Assembly: GCA_963718775.1 (NCBI GenBank)
Contig: OY970377.1
Span: 1,674,001 to 1,738,000, forward strand
Direction of reading: 5' to 3'
Length of the DNA stretch: 64,000 nt
Origin: VRUE01 sp963718775
GTDB taxonomy: Bacteria; Actinomycetota; Thermoleophilia; Solirubrobacterales; 70-9
Positions 25,082 to 32,278 of this stretch are shown here, one piece after another. Below the pieces are notes generated by a model, which had not been told where the DNA came from, did no database searches, and saw only the letters and a list, made by a program, of their open reading frames with translations. How positions within the stretch are numbered: position 1 is the stretch's first letter; each line of letters opens with the position of its first letter. The position numbers and the translations under genes were made by a program.

Positions 25082-25557
25082 CAGCTTGCTCCTTCCTCGG
25101 CTTGACCGGTGGGCGACTCGGGACGGACTACCAGCGTCAGACCCTCGACCGCCTCGACGCGGACTTTATCCCCAAGGCGCGCCGGGCCGGTCCCGTTTGC
25201 CAGTCGCGCGCCCCACAGCGCTCCCTCGATCCACACCTGTCCCTCCGGGTCGAGCTCGCTGCGCGCCTCGGCGACGGCGCCGATCAACTCCTCTCGCCCG
25301 GTCTGCACCGGCGTGTCACGGTGAGCGACGAGCACCTTGCGGGCGACGAAGAAGAAGGTGATGACGGAGAGCAGGCCGAGCGTGATCAGGGCAGGGCCGA
25401 TGTAGTCGGCGCCCCCGGCGTCTGACTCCAGCGCCAGCACACCGCCGGCGACCAGGCCGGCGGCGCCGAGCACTGCCAGCACGCCACCGGTCGGCAGCAG
25501 CAACTCGGCGAGCAGCAGGACGATGCCGATCAGGGCGACGACTACGAAGAAGTCCAT
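25081..25557 (-). CDS. NfeD-family membrane protein
   Basis: 158 residues from ATG 25557. Four hydrophobic helices in the first ~75 residues (FFVVVALIGIVLLLAELLLP; VLAVLGAAGLVAGGVLAL; ALITLGLLSVITFFFVA) are followed by a cytosolic OB-fold (ELIGAVAEARSELDPEGQVW, then RVEAVEGLTLVVRPE), the standard short NfeD layout without the protease domain. It pairs with the slipin gene, whose start overlaps its stop, in a membrane-quality or microdomain module. Confidence 0.9.
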   Translation of the reverse strand: MDFFVVVALIGIVLLLAELLLPTGGVLAVLGAAGLVAGGVLALESDAGGADYIGPALITLGLLSVITFFFVARKVLVAHRDTPVQTGREELIGAVAEARSELDPEGQVWIEGALWGARLANGTGPARLGDKVRVEAVEGLTLVVRPESPTGQAEEGAS

Positions 25558-25564
25558 ATTTCGA

Positions 25565-26161
25565 TTATCCGCTCTCGCATTGTTCGGCGAGCGCGTAGCG
25601 GCGCAGGTCGGCGCTGAGTTCGCCGTGCTCTGCGTAGGGCCCCTGTTTCAGGTAGCAGAGCTCACCGCGGCGGTCGTAAAACGCCGTGTCCGGCTTGCCC
25701 AGCGTGGCGCCGATCTCCGCGGTGATCTCCTCGTCGGGGTCGCTGTAGCTGGGATAGGGGACGGGGGCCTCGGCGAGGAAGGTCTTCGCCGCGTCAGCGG
25801 AGTCCTGGCTGTCGACGCCGACGAAGGCGACCCGCTTGCCGTAGGCGGCGGAAAGCTTCTGCAGGGTTGGGAACTCGAAACGACAGGGGCCACACCAAGA
25901 GGCCCAGACGTTGACCACGACCGGGTACCCGGAGAGCGAGTCGAGGCGCCGCTGGAATGCATCGACGCCACCCGGCAGCAGCTCGTTGGCTTGCTTGTGC
26001 AGGGCCGCGAGCGGGGCCGGAGATCCGGCCAAAGCCGCCGCGTAGTCTGGGTGCTCGCCGTTGTAGTCGCCGCCCGAATTGGCGCCGCAGCCGCTGGCCA
26101 CAAACACGGCAATAACGGCCAGCGCCAGACCGATTGCTAACTGTCGTCCCACTTTCGTCAA
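25565..26161 (-). CDS. TlpA/ResA-like thiol-disulfide oxidoreductase lipoprotein
   Basis: 198 residues. A signal peptide with lipobox VASGC (Cys25) predicts a lipid-anchored extracytoplasmic protein. The thioredoxin fold holds WCGPC at residues 89-93, then FPTLQKLSAAYGKRVAFVGV and the cis-Pro region VPYPSYSDPDEE. Such proteins reduce apocytochrome c cysteines or other exported disulfides, which fits the ccm genes 8 kb away. The start is TTG 26161, or GTG 26152, with AAGGAA just upstream. Promoter-like boxes lie at 26169-26196. Confidence 0.9.
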   Translation of the reverse strand: MTKVGRQLAIGLALAVIAVFVASGCGANSGGDYNGEHPDYAAALAGSPAPLAALHKQANELLPGGVDAFQRRLDSLSGYPVVVNVWASWCGPCRFEFPTLQKLSAAYGKRVAFVGVDSQDSADAAKTFLAEAPVPYPSYSDPDEEITAEIGATLGKPDTAFYDRRGELCYLKQGPYAEHGELSADLRRYALAEQCESG

Positions 26162-26168
26162 TTCCTTG

Positions 26169-26196
26169 ATTACAATACGTATGTTGCGATTGGCAA
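26169..26196 (-). promoter_or_regulatory. Candidate promoter of the TlpA-like gene
   Basis: On the minus strand TTGCCA (26196-26191), 16-base spacer, TGTAAT (26174-26169). It lies only eight bases before the TTG start, so the message would be almost leaderless. Confidence 0.45.
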
Positions 26197-26307
26197 CCAG
26201 TGGAGCAAACCGCTGAGCCGCCGGGGGGACGTAACCAATCTCGCGGCTGCTCGTCCTAGTGCCCTCGCCATACCTCTATTGCGGCGAGGACAAACCCGAA
26301 AGCCTTT

Positions 26308-28947
26308 ATGGCCAAGACCAGCGAAGTTGCCGCGGCTGCGGCAGTTCTTTCTAGCGCCGACATAGAACGGGCAGCGACGTTCGTCCGCGAGCCCTTCCTG
26401 CTCGACGGCGAGGGCCCCGAGGCGCTCGCTCCCGGCACGGCGCGCCGCCGCGCGCTCGACGCCGCTCTCAAGGAGCTCGACGAAGGGGCTGAGAACCCCT
26501 CGATCCAGTGGCGGCAGGCCTTCTCGCTGCTGCTGGGCCTGGAGCGACTGCTCGCCGACGAACCGCCAAAACTGCGCGACGGGGCGGAACTGAACCCACA
26601 CCAGGTCGACGCGCTCTCCGGCACGCTGACCGAGTTGATGGCCGAGCAGCAGGTCGCGATCGACGACGAGGCCAACGGCAACGGGGCCGTGGCGGCGCCG
26701 GTCGAGGAGGTCGCTCTGCTTGTGCCTTCCGATGGCGAGGAGACGAGCGAGGATGCCGAGGCCAACGGCGATGTCGAGCTCGAGGACGAGGACCTGGCCC
26801 CGGACGAGGAGCCCCAGGACTGGGAGCTATCGGTCGGCGACGAGGACGAGGTGATCGAGGAGGCCCCCGAGGATCCCGGGGCCGAGCGGCGCTTCTGGTT
26901 CGAGCACGCGACCGGCGCCGGCAAGACCGTCGCCGCGGTCGGCTTCATCGACGCCTCGCGCACCGGCGGCGTGCTGATCCTCACCCATCGCCGCAACCTG
27001 GTCGACCAGTTCATCGGCGAGATCTCCGATCGCGGTTACAAGGAGCGCCTGCGTCCGCCGCTGCTTGACGGCCGCGACGATCCCGACGGCCCGGTCACGG
27101 TCGAGACCTACCAGTGGTTCGTGCGCAACCACAAGAAAATCTCCGACGCCTACTCGATCGTGATCTGCGACGAGGCGCACACCGCGCTGGGTGAGAAAAC
27201 CAGCGCCTGCATCCGCGCCTGGGTCGGTCCCGTCTTCATCGGCATGACCGCGACGGGGGCTTTGATCGCCCGTCACGTCGCCGACCTCTTCCCGACCCAG
27301 ACCTCGCGCTTCGACCTGATCCAGGCGGCGCGCCGCGGCGTCATCTCGCCGCTGCGCTGCATGCGCATCCCTCCCGGGCCGGGAGTGCGGACGATCGCCA
27401 AAGTGCCGCTGCGCAAGGGCGAGGTCGACCAGGACTTCGACCAGGAGGAGCTGGCCGCGCTGCTCGATCAGGAGCCCTTCAACGTGGCGATCGCCGACCT
27501 CTACAAGACCCGCTTCGACGGCATGCCCGGCGTTCTCTACACGGCCGGGGTGCAGCACGCCAAGAACGTCGCCCGGGCGCTGGTGGCCGCCGGCGTCTCC
27601 GCCCGTGCCGTCTCCGGTGAGACGCCGAAGCGCGAACTGGCCGAGATCCTCGCCGGCTTCGAGCGCGGCGAGGTCGACGTGCTCTGCAACGCGATGCTGC
27701 TCGCCGAGGGCTGGAACTCGCCGCGGGCGACGCTCTGCATGCACCTGGCCCCGACCGCCTCGCGACGCATCTACCAGCAGCGGGTCGGCCGCGTGACCCG
27801 ACGTGCGCCCGGCAAGGAGGCCGGCCTCGTCATCGACTTCGTCCACCCGGCGACAACCCACGACGAGACGATCGTCACCCTGCACAGCCTGCTCGACCGC
27901 GACGTCTACCGCGGCGGCGCGATCGTGATCGGCCCGGTGCGCCGAGCGCGGGGACGGCGGATCCGGGTCGAGCGGCGGATCGTGCCGGTCGCCGATTCCG
28001 AGGAGCGCCGCATGCAGGTGCTCGAACGGGAGCTGTGGCGGATCGCGGTCGAGAACCTCGACTATCCCGAGCAGCACGCCTGGGCGGCGCTGGCCGGGGC
28101 GAGGATCAATCCGCAGGGCTGGCGCCGCGGTCGGGCGATCCTGCAGGGCTCCGGCTCGAAGGAGCTGAAGCGCCGCTTCCTGCTCACCTGCGTGCAGCGC
28201 AACCGCAACTCGCAGCTGAAACTGAAAGCGCTGAGTGAGATCGCCGACCTCGGCGACGCCGAGGCCTTCGACGACGCGATCGACATAGTCGGCACCTGGA
28301 GCCGCGACGACCGGCGGGCGGGGACGAAAACGCTGCTGCAGGCGCTGGTCGACAAGCGGATCGGCCGTCGCGACCAGGCGCAGGCCTGGGTCTGGCGGCT
28401 CGCCTCCTACACCCCCGAGCTGCACGAAGAGTATGCGGTGCAGCGCTGGCCGGAGACCAAGCGGCTGCTCGGCCTGCTGGTCAACTCCTCCGGCCGCGCC
28501 CACGGCCGCAATGCGCGCCGCCTGGTCCATGCGGCGCGCAAACAGGACCGCCGCCTGGCCGTGGCGCTGCTCGCCGGCGCCGTCTCGCACACTCCCGAGG
28601 GCGAAGAGGTGCTGCGCGGCGCCCGCATGCGGATGGCCCGCAAGCCCTCGGCGATCGCCCGCGAGCTGCTGCGCAACTTCCCCAAGGGCGGCAAACGACG
28701 CTCCAAACGCGGCAAGCGCAAAGGCGAGAAAGGCGCCGCGCAGGGCGGCGAGCAGAAGGGTCAGGGCAAAACCCGGCCGAAACGCAAAGGCCGCTCGCGG
28801 GCCGACAAAGCCAAGGCGAACGGCGCCGAGGTAGAGAACGGCTCAGAGGCGCAGCTGGACCTCGCCGGCGCCGAGGCTGACCCGGTCGCCACCGGCAAGA
28901 ACGACGACGAGGTTGCCGCGGCTGTCGATGCCGTCGGCGACGCCTGA
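26308..28947 (+). CDS. DEAD/DEAH-box helicase with acidic insert
   Basis: 879 residues. Superfamily 2 motifs are clear: a Q-like NPHQVDALSGTL (~96-107), Walker A TGAGKT (202-207), DEAH (288-291), MTATG, and motif V/VI in LLAEGWNSPRATLCMHLAP and YQQRVGRVTRRAPG. Between the NPHQ motif and Walker A lies an ~80-residue acidic, low-complexity insert (114-195; ELEDEDLAPDEEPQDWEL). The C-terminal half has a helical domain (ELKRRFLLTCVQRNRNSQLK) and a Lys/Arg-rich tail (SKRGKRKGEKGAAQG). It would unwind or translocate on nucleic acid; the opposite charges of insert and tail suggest autoinhibition. Its last 105 bases overlap the 3' end of convergent birA. Confidence 0.88.
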   Translation: MAKTSEVAAAAAVLSSADIERAATFVREPFLLDGEGPEALAPGTARRRALDAALKELDEGAENPSIQWRQAFSLLLGLERLLADEPPKLRDGAELNPHQVDALSGTLTELMAEQQVAIDDEANGNGAVAAPVEEVALLVPSDGEETSEDAEANGDVELEDEDLAPDEEPQDWELSVGDEDEVIEEAPEDPGAERRFWFEHATGAGKTVAAVGFIDASRTGGVLILTHRRNLVDQFIGEISDRGYKERLRPPLLDGRDDPDGPVTVETYQWFVRNHKKISDAYSIVICDEAHTALGEKTSACIRAWVGPVFIGMTATGALIARHVADLFPTQTSRFDLIQAARRGVISPLRCMRIPPGPGVRTIAKVPLRKGEVDQDFDQEELAALLDQEPFNVAIADLYKTRFDGMPGVLYTAGVQHAKNVARALVAAGVSARAVSGETPKRELAEILAGFERGEVDVLCNAMLLAEGWNSPRATLCMHLAPTASRRIYQQRVGRVTRRAPGKEAGLVIDFVHPATTHDETIVTLHSLLDRDVYRGGAIVIGPVRRARGRRIRVERRIVPVADSEERRMQVLERELWRIAVENLDYPEQHAWAALAGARINPQGWRRGRAILQGSGSKELKRRFLLTCVQRNRNSQLKLKALSEIADLGDAEAFDDAIDIVGTWSRDDRRAGTKTLLQALVDKRIGRRDQAQAWVWRLASYTPELHEEYAVQRWPETKRLLGLLVNSSGRAHGRNARRLVHAARKQDRRLAVALLAGAVSHTPEGEEVLRGARMRMARKPSAIARELLRNFPKGGKRRSKRGKRKGEKGAAQGGEQKGQGKTRPKRKGRSRADKAKANGAEVENGSEAQLDLAGAEADPVATGKNDDEVAAAVDAVGDA

Positions 28948-29604
28948 GCCGTCCTCCCAGGCGACCTCGCGCCCCCGCAAGCCGTCGCGCCGCCGCCACT
29001 CGGCGAGGACTTCGTCCTGTCCTGCCCAGACCCAGTGGTCCAGGTGGCGACTCAGGACTGCCGCAGTGGTTGAGGGGGTCGGGGGGAGTCCCGACGGAGC
29101 AACAGCGGGGAGGCTCCGGCGGGACTCCCCCCGACCCCCTCCCGACGTGCCGAAGAGCGAGATCGCTGGCTGTCGCAGGTCGGTCGGGAACTCGTCTGGA
29201 GCTATTGAGAGGTTGAGGCCGACGCCGATCACGGCCCAGCCGTCCTGGGGCTTAGCCTCTATGAGGACGCCGGCGAGCTTACGCTCCTCGAGCCAGACGT
29301 CGTTCGGCCACTTGACCATGCACTGGGTACCGGGCCGGAGCGCCTCGGCGGCGGCGCAGACCGCCAGGGGGACGGAGAGCGGCAGCAGCAGGTGTCGCTC
29401 GTCGAGCGGCCGCAGGATCGCCGAGTAGAGCAGCGCCTTGCCTTCCGGAGCGGTCCAGACGCGACCAATGCGCCCCCGGCCAGCGGTTTGCTCGCGCGCG
29501 GTGACCACGGCGCCCCCGGGCGCCCCCGCCTCGGCAAGCTCACGCGCCCGCGTGTTAGTCGAGTCCGTAACGCGATAGTGCCGATGCGGCGCTCCGAAGG
29601 TCAT
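28843..29604 (-). CDS. birA: Biotin--[acetyl-CoA-carboxylase] ligase
   Basis: 253 residues, the short form without the DNA-binding domain. Seen: VTDSTNTRARELA, the biotinyl-AMP loop GRGRIGRVWTAPEGKALLYS, MVKWPNDVW, KLAGVLIEAKPQDG and VIGVGLNLS. It activates biotin and attaches it to the biotin carboxyl carrier protein in the cytosol. Between the catalytic domain and the C-terminal SH3-like domain (VAWEDGSGVADGIDSRGNLVV) is a non-conserved stretch, GTSGGGRGESRRSLPAVAPS, encoded by a long palindrome (29072-29141). The 3' end overlaps the helicase gene by 105 bases, tail to tail. Confidence 0.92.
   Translation of the reverse strand: MTFGAPHRHYRVTDSTNTRARELAEAGAPGGAVVTAREQTAGRGRIGRVWTAPEGKALLYSAILRPLDERHLLLPLSVPLAVCAAAEALRPGTQCMVKWPNDVWLEERKLAGVLIEAKPQDGWAVIGVGLNLSIAPDEFPTDLRQPAISLFGTSGGGRGESRRSLPAVAPSGLPPTPSTTAAVLSRHLDHWVWAGQDEVLAEWRRRDGLRGREVAWEDGSGVADGIDSRGNLVVVLAGGDRVSLGAGEVQLRL
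29072..29141. repeat. 22-bp-arm palindromic element inside birA
   Basis: Arms 29072-29093 and 29120-29141 are perfect inverted copies (GAGGGGGTCGGGGGGAGTCC plus two bases), with a nested GGAGC/GCTCC stem in the 26-base loop. The element lies in frame in birA and encodes a linker absent from the conserved core, so it looks like an inserted REP-like repeat. Confidence 0.7.
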
Positions 29605-29606
29605 GT

Positions 29607-29665
29607 CAAACGCTGAGTTCCCGTTTTTTCGCGCATACCGCGAAAAAGTACAAAGTCAGCGTTTG
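29607..29665. repeat. Nested hairpin element, copy A
   Basis: Outer stem CAAACGCTGA (29607-29616) pairs with TCAGCGTTTG (29656-29665). Inside, read on the minus strand, is TTGTACTTTTTCGCGG opposite CGCGAAAAA. It fills the gap between the hemD stop and the birA start. The internal TTGTACTTTTTCG is shared with the elements at 32163 and 38451. Confidence 0.6.
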
Positions 29666-30195
29666 GTATCGGCGAGTAGGGACGCGACTAGGCCCTCGAC
29701 GTCGTGGGTCGCGGCTTCGACGTGGACTTTGAGGCCGGCCTCGCTCACGGCCTCGCTGGTGACTGGGCCGATCGAGACGATGCGGGCGGTGCTGGGGAAG
29801 CGGTCGCCGAGGGCCTCGGTCAGGTTGCGGACGGTGGATGAGGAGGTGAAGGTGACGTAGTCGGCGGATTGCGCCGCCTCAACAGCCTCGGCGTCTGGCT
29901 GTTCGCGCACGGTTTCGTAGAGGGGGACGATGTCGACCTCCGCGCCGCGGCTGCTGAGGTGCTCGGGGACGACGTCGCGGGCCTCGGCAGCGCGGGCAAC
30001 GAGGACACGCTTGCCGGTGACGTCGACGTTCGCGAGCGACTCGACCAGCGACTCGGCGACGAAGCGCTCGGGGACAATGTCGGCGGCGATGCCGTGCTGA
30101 GCGAGGGCGCGGGCGGTGCCAGGGCCAATTGCGGCAACGGTCGTACCGGTATTCGCGGCAGCCCCCGAGCCCCCTTTCCCTACCTGCTGTTTTCC
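29656..30195 (-). CDS. hemD: Uroporphyrinogen-III synthase, C-terminal part (frameshifted from cobA/hemD)
   Basis: This reading frame gives a typical HemD second half: TTVAAIGPGTARAL, RVLVARAAEARDVVPEHLSS, VPLYETVREQPDAEAV, DYVTFTSSSTVRNL and RIVSIGPVTSEAVSEAGL. HemD closes hydroxymethylbilane with ring-D inversion to make uroporphyrinogen III. The first half of the domain is fused behind CobA on the preceding open frame, which ends at a TAG at 30180; a one-base shift near 30194-30200 (a CCCC run) joins them through a Gly/Ala linker (GKQQVGKGGSGAAANTG). The linker is GC-rich and non-conserved. The true product is probably one CobA-HemD fusion. Confidence 0.8.
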   Translation of the reverse strand, partial: GKQQVGKGGSGAAANTGTTVAAIGPGTARALAQHGIAADIVPERFVAESLVESLANVDVTGKRVLVARAAEARDVVPEHLSSRGAEVDIVPLYETVREQPDAEAVEAAQSADYVTFTSSSTVRNLTEALGDRFPSTARIVSIGPVTSEAVSEAGLKVHVEAATHDVEGLVASLLADTKR

Positions 30196-31217
30196 GGGGT
30201 GGCAAGCGCCCGAGCATCGAGCCCGGCGGCACGCATTGCTTCAAAAAGCAGACGGACCCCATTGGGGCTCGTCAGGACGATCAAGGCGTAGTCGCCGATC
30301 CTCTCGACAGCTCTTCGCACTTCGCCGCTGTCGAGCAGCGGCTCGATTCGGATCGCCGGCAGCTCGACCACCTCGGCGCCGAGCACGCGCAGGGTGGCGG
30401 CGAGGCCGCTCGCCTGGGCGCGGGCGCGGGTGACGACGATGCGGCGGCCGTGCAGGGGACGGCGCTCGAGCCAGGCCAGGGCCTCGCGCCGCTCGACGAC
30501 GCCGCCGACGACGATCAGGGCCGGGGCGCCGACGCCCTCGCGCTCGACCGCCTCGGCCAGGCTGCCCAGCGTGGCGACGACCGTGCGTTGCCCCTCCATC
30601 GTGCCGCGCTCGACCGCCGCGGCCGGCTCATCGGCGTCGCGGCCGGCCTCGATCAGTGCTGCCGCGTTGTCGGCGAGGCGCTTGACCCCCATGTAGAAGA
30701 CCAGCGTGCCGGGGAAGCGCGCCAACGCATCCCAGTCAAGCGCGCTCTCCGCCTTCTCGGGATCCTCGTGCCCGGTGACGAAGGCGACTGCGGAGGCGTC
30801 GTCGCGATGGGTGACCGGGATGCCGGCGTAGGCGGTGGCGGCGACGCCGGCGGTGACGCCGGGGACGACCTCGAACTCGACCCCGGCCGCGCGCAGCGCT
30901 TCACCCTCCTCGCCGCCGCGGCCGAAGACGAACGGGTCGCCTCCCTTGAGCCTCACGACGCTCTTGCCGGCCCGCGCGGCCTCGATCAGGCGCTCGCCGA
31001 TCTCCTCCTGGGGGATGGCGGGGTCGCCGGGCGCCTTGCCGACGTAGACGAGCTCGGCGTCCGGACCTGCCCCGCCGAGCGCCCCCGGCGGGATCAAGCG
31101 GTCGTAGAAGACCGCGTCGGCCGAGGCGATCAGCTCCAGCGAGCGCGCCGTCATCAGGCCCGGATCTCCGGGCCCGGCCCCAACCAGATAGACGACCCCT
31201 TGGCGCGCCGCGTTCAT
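30180..31217 (-). CDS. cobA: Uroporphyrinogen-III C-methyltransferase fused to HemD N-terminal half
   Basis: Residues 1-~245 are a complete SUMT: VYLVGAGPGDPGLMTARSLE, YDRLIPPG, RLKGGDPFVFGRGGEE, VPGVTAGVAATAYAGIPVTH and FYMGVKRL. The enzyme adds two methyl groups to uroporphyrinogen III on the way to sirohaem and cobalamin. From ~250 on, HGRRIVVTRARAQASGLAA to VLTSPNGVRLLFEAM is the first half of HemD; the frame then stops early at TAG 30180 because of an apparent one-base deletion. CobA-HemD fusions are common in Gram-positive bacteria. It follows hemC in a leftward haem cluster. Confidence 0.9.
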   Translation of the reverse strand: MNAARQGVVYLVGAGPGDPGLMTARSLELIASADAVFYDRLIPPGALGGAGPDAELVYVGKAPGDPAIPQEEIGERLIEAARAGKSVVRLKGGDPFVFGRGGEEGEALRAAGVEFEVVPGVTAGVAATAYAGIPVTHRDDASAVAFVTGHEDPEKAESALDWDALARFPGTLVFYMGVKRLADNAAALIEAGRDADEPAAAVERGTMEGQRTVVATLGSLAEAVEREGVGAPALIVVGGVVERREALAWLERRPLHGRRIVVTRARAQASGLAATLRVLGAEVVELPAIRIEPLLDSGEVRRAVERIGDYALIVLTSPNGVRLLFEAMRAAGLDARALATPENSR

Positions 31218-31263
31218 TCCGGTGCGCCTTTTGGACCGTATGGGTGCATAAAGCGCACCGGAA
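31217..31263. repeat. Hairpin between hemC and cobA
   Basis: TTCCGGTGCGC (31217-31227) and GCGCACCGGAA (31253-31263) are perfect 11-bp arms. The hairpin fills the short intergenic gap, and its left arm begins on the first base of the cobA start codon, so it could limit cobA translation or terminate part of the hemC message. Confidence 0.5.
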
Positions 31264-31269
31264 AAGGGG

Positions 31270-32151
31270 TCATGGGGACATCGCCTCGGCGCGGTCGAGC
31301 AGGTCGCGGGCGCCGGTGTCGATGAGGCGCTTGGCCAGTTCGGCGCCGAGCAGGGTCGGCTCGGCCGAGTCTCCCTCGATGCGGTCGCGAAGCCACTCGC
31401 TGCCGTCGGGCAGGCCGACGAAGGCCTCGATGCGCATCTGGGCGGAGGCCAGGTCGATCCTCGCGTGCACCCCCAGGGGGCTGTTGCAGGTCGCGCCCAG
31501 CAATGAGACGACAGTGCGCTCGGCGGTCAGCTCACGCAGGGCGGCGCCGTCGGTGATCGGTTCGACGGCCTGCAGCGCCTCCTCGTCCCCGTCGCGAGTC
31601 TGCAGCAGCAGCGAGCCCTGGCCGGCGGCCGGAGTCATCGCCTCGCTCGGCAGAGCAAAGGCGATCTCGTTCTCACGTCCCAGCCGGCGCAGGCCGGCGA
31701 GGGCGAGAACGATCGCGTCGAGCTCGCCCTCGGCCAGCTTGCCCAGGCGGGTATCGACGTTGCCGTGCAGCTCACCAACCTCGAGGTCGGGCCGAGCGGC
31801 GAGCAGCTGAGCGCGACGGCGCAGGCTCGCAGTACCGACCTTGGCCCCCTCCGGAACGTCCTCTAGCGAGGAGCCGACCCCGATCCAGGCATCCGCCGGA
31901 TCCTCGCGAGGTGGCACAGAAGCGAGCATCAGCCCCTCAGTCAACTCGGCCGGCACGTCCTTGGCCGAGTGCACCCCGATCTCCGCCTCGCCGGCCAGAA
32001 GGGCCCGCTCAACTCCGCGCACGAAACGCGCCTTGTCCTCAACCTCCCCGTCGGAAGAGACCTCCACCAGCTCGGCCCCCCCAAGCATTTCGGCCACCTG
32101 CCCAGCTTGAGCTAGAGCGAGAGCGCTACCGCGTGTCGCAATCCGAAGCAT
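31270..32151 (-). CDS. hemC: Hydroxymethylbilane synthase (porphobilinogen deaminase)
   Basis: 293 residues. N-terminal RIATRGSALALAQAGQV, the substrate loop EIGVHSAKDVPAELTEGLML, GTASLRRRAQLLAARPDLE, LHGNVDTRLGKLAEGELDAI and the cofactor-attachment LLGATCNSPLGVHA with the dipyrromethane-binding Cys are all present. It joins four porphobilinogens into hydroxymethylbilane in the cytosol. It lies between hemA and cobA/hemD in the same direction, matching pathway order. Hairpin elements flank it on both sides (32163-32278 and 31217-31263), so its expression may be set apart from its neighbours. Confidence 0.96.
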   Translation of the reverse strand: MLRIATRGSALALAQAGQVAEMLGGAELVEVSSDGEVEDKARFVRGVERALLAGEAEIGVHSAKDVPAELTEGLMLASVPPREDPADAWIGVGSSLEDVPEGAKVGTASLRRRAQLLAARPDLEVGELHGNVDTRLGKLAEGELDAIVLALAGLRRLGRENEIAFALPSEAMTPAAGQGSLLLQTRDGDEEALQAVEPITDGAALRELTAERTVVSLLGATCNSPLGVHARIDLASAQMRIEAFVGLPDGSEWLRDRIEGDSAEPTLLGAELAKRLIDTGARDLLDRAEAMSP

Positions 32152-32162
32152 CAGCGCGTGTC

Positions 32163-32278
32163 GAGAGCCGATCCCGGTAGGGGTGAAGCGTCTTGTACTT
32201 TTTCGCCGCCAACCATTGTCGGTAGCCGCAGACGCGACTCGAAAAAGTTAAGCGGAACCCCTACCGGGATCGGCTCTC
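32163..32278. repeat. Nested hairpin element, copy B
   Basis: Outer arms 32163-32184 and 32257-32278 are perfect 22-bp inverted copies. Inside are GTGAAGCGTCTTGTAC, then TTTTTCG opposite CGAAAAAG. The core matches the element at 38451-38570, but the outer stems differ and remain fully paired in both. It lies between hemA and hemC; the right arm encodes the last residues of HemA. Confidence 0.75.
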
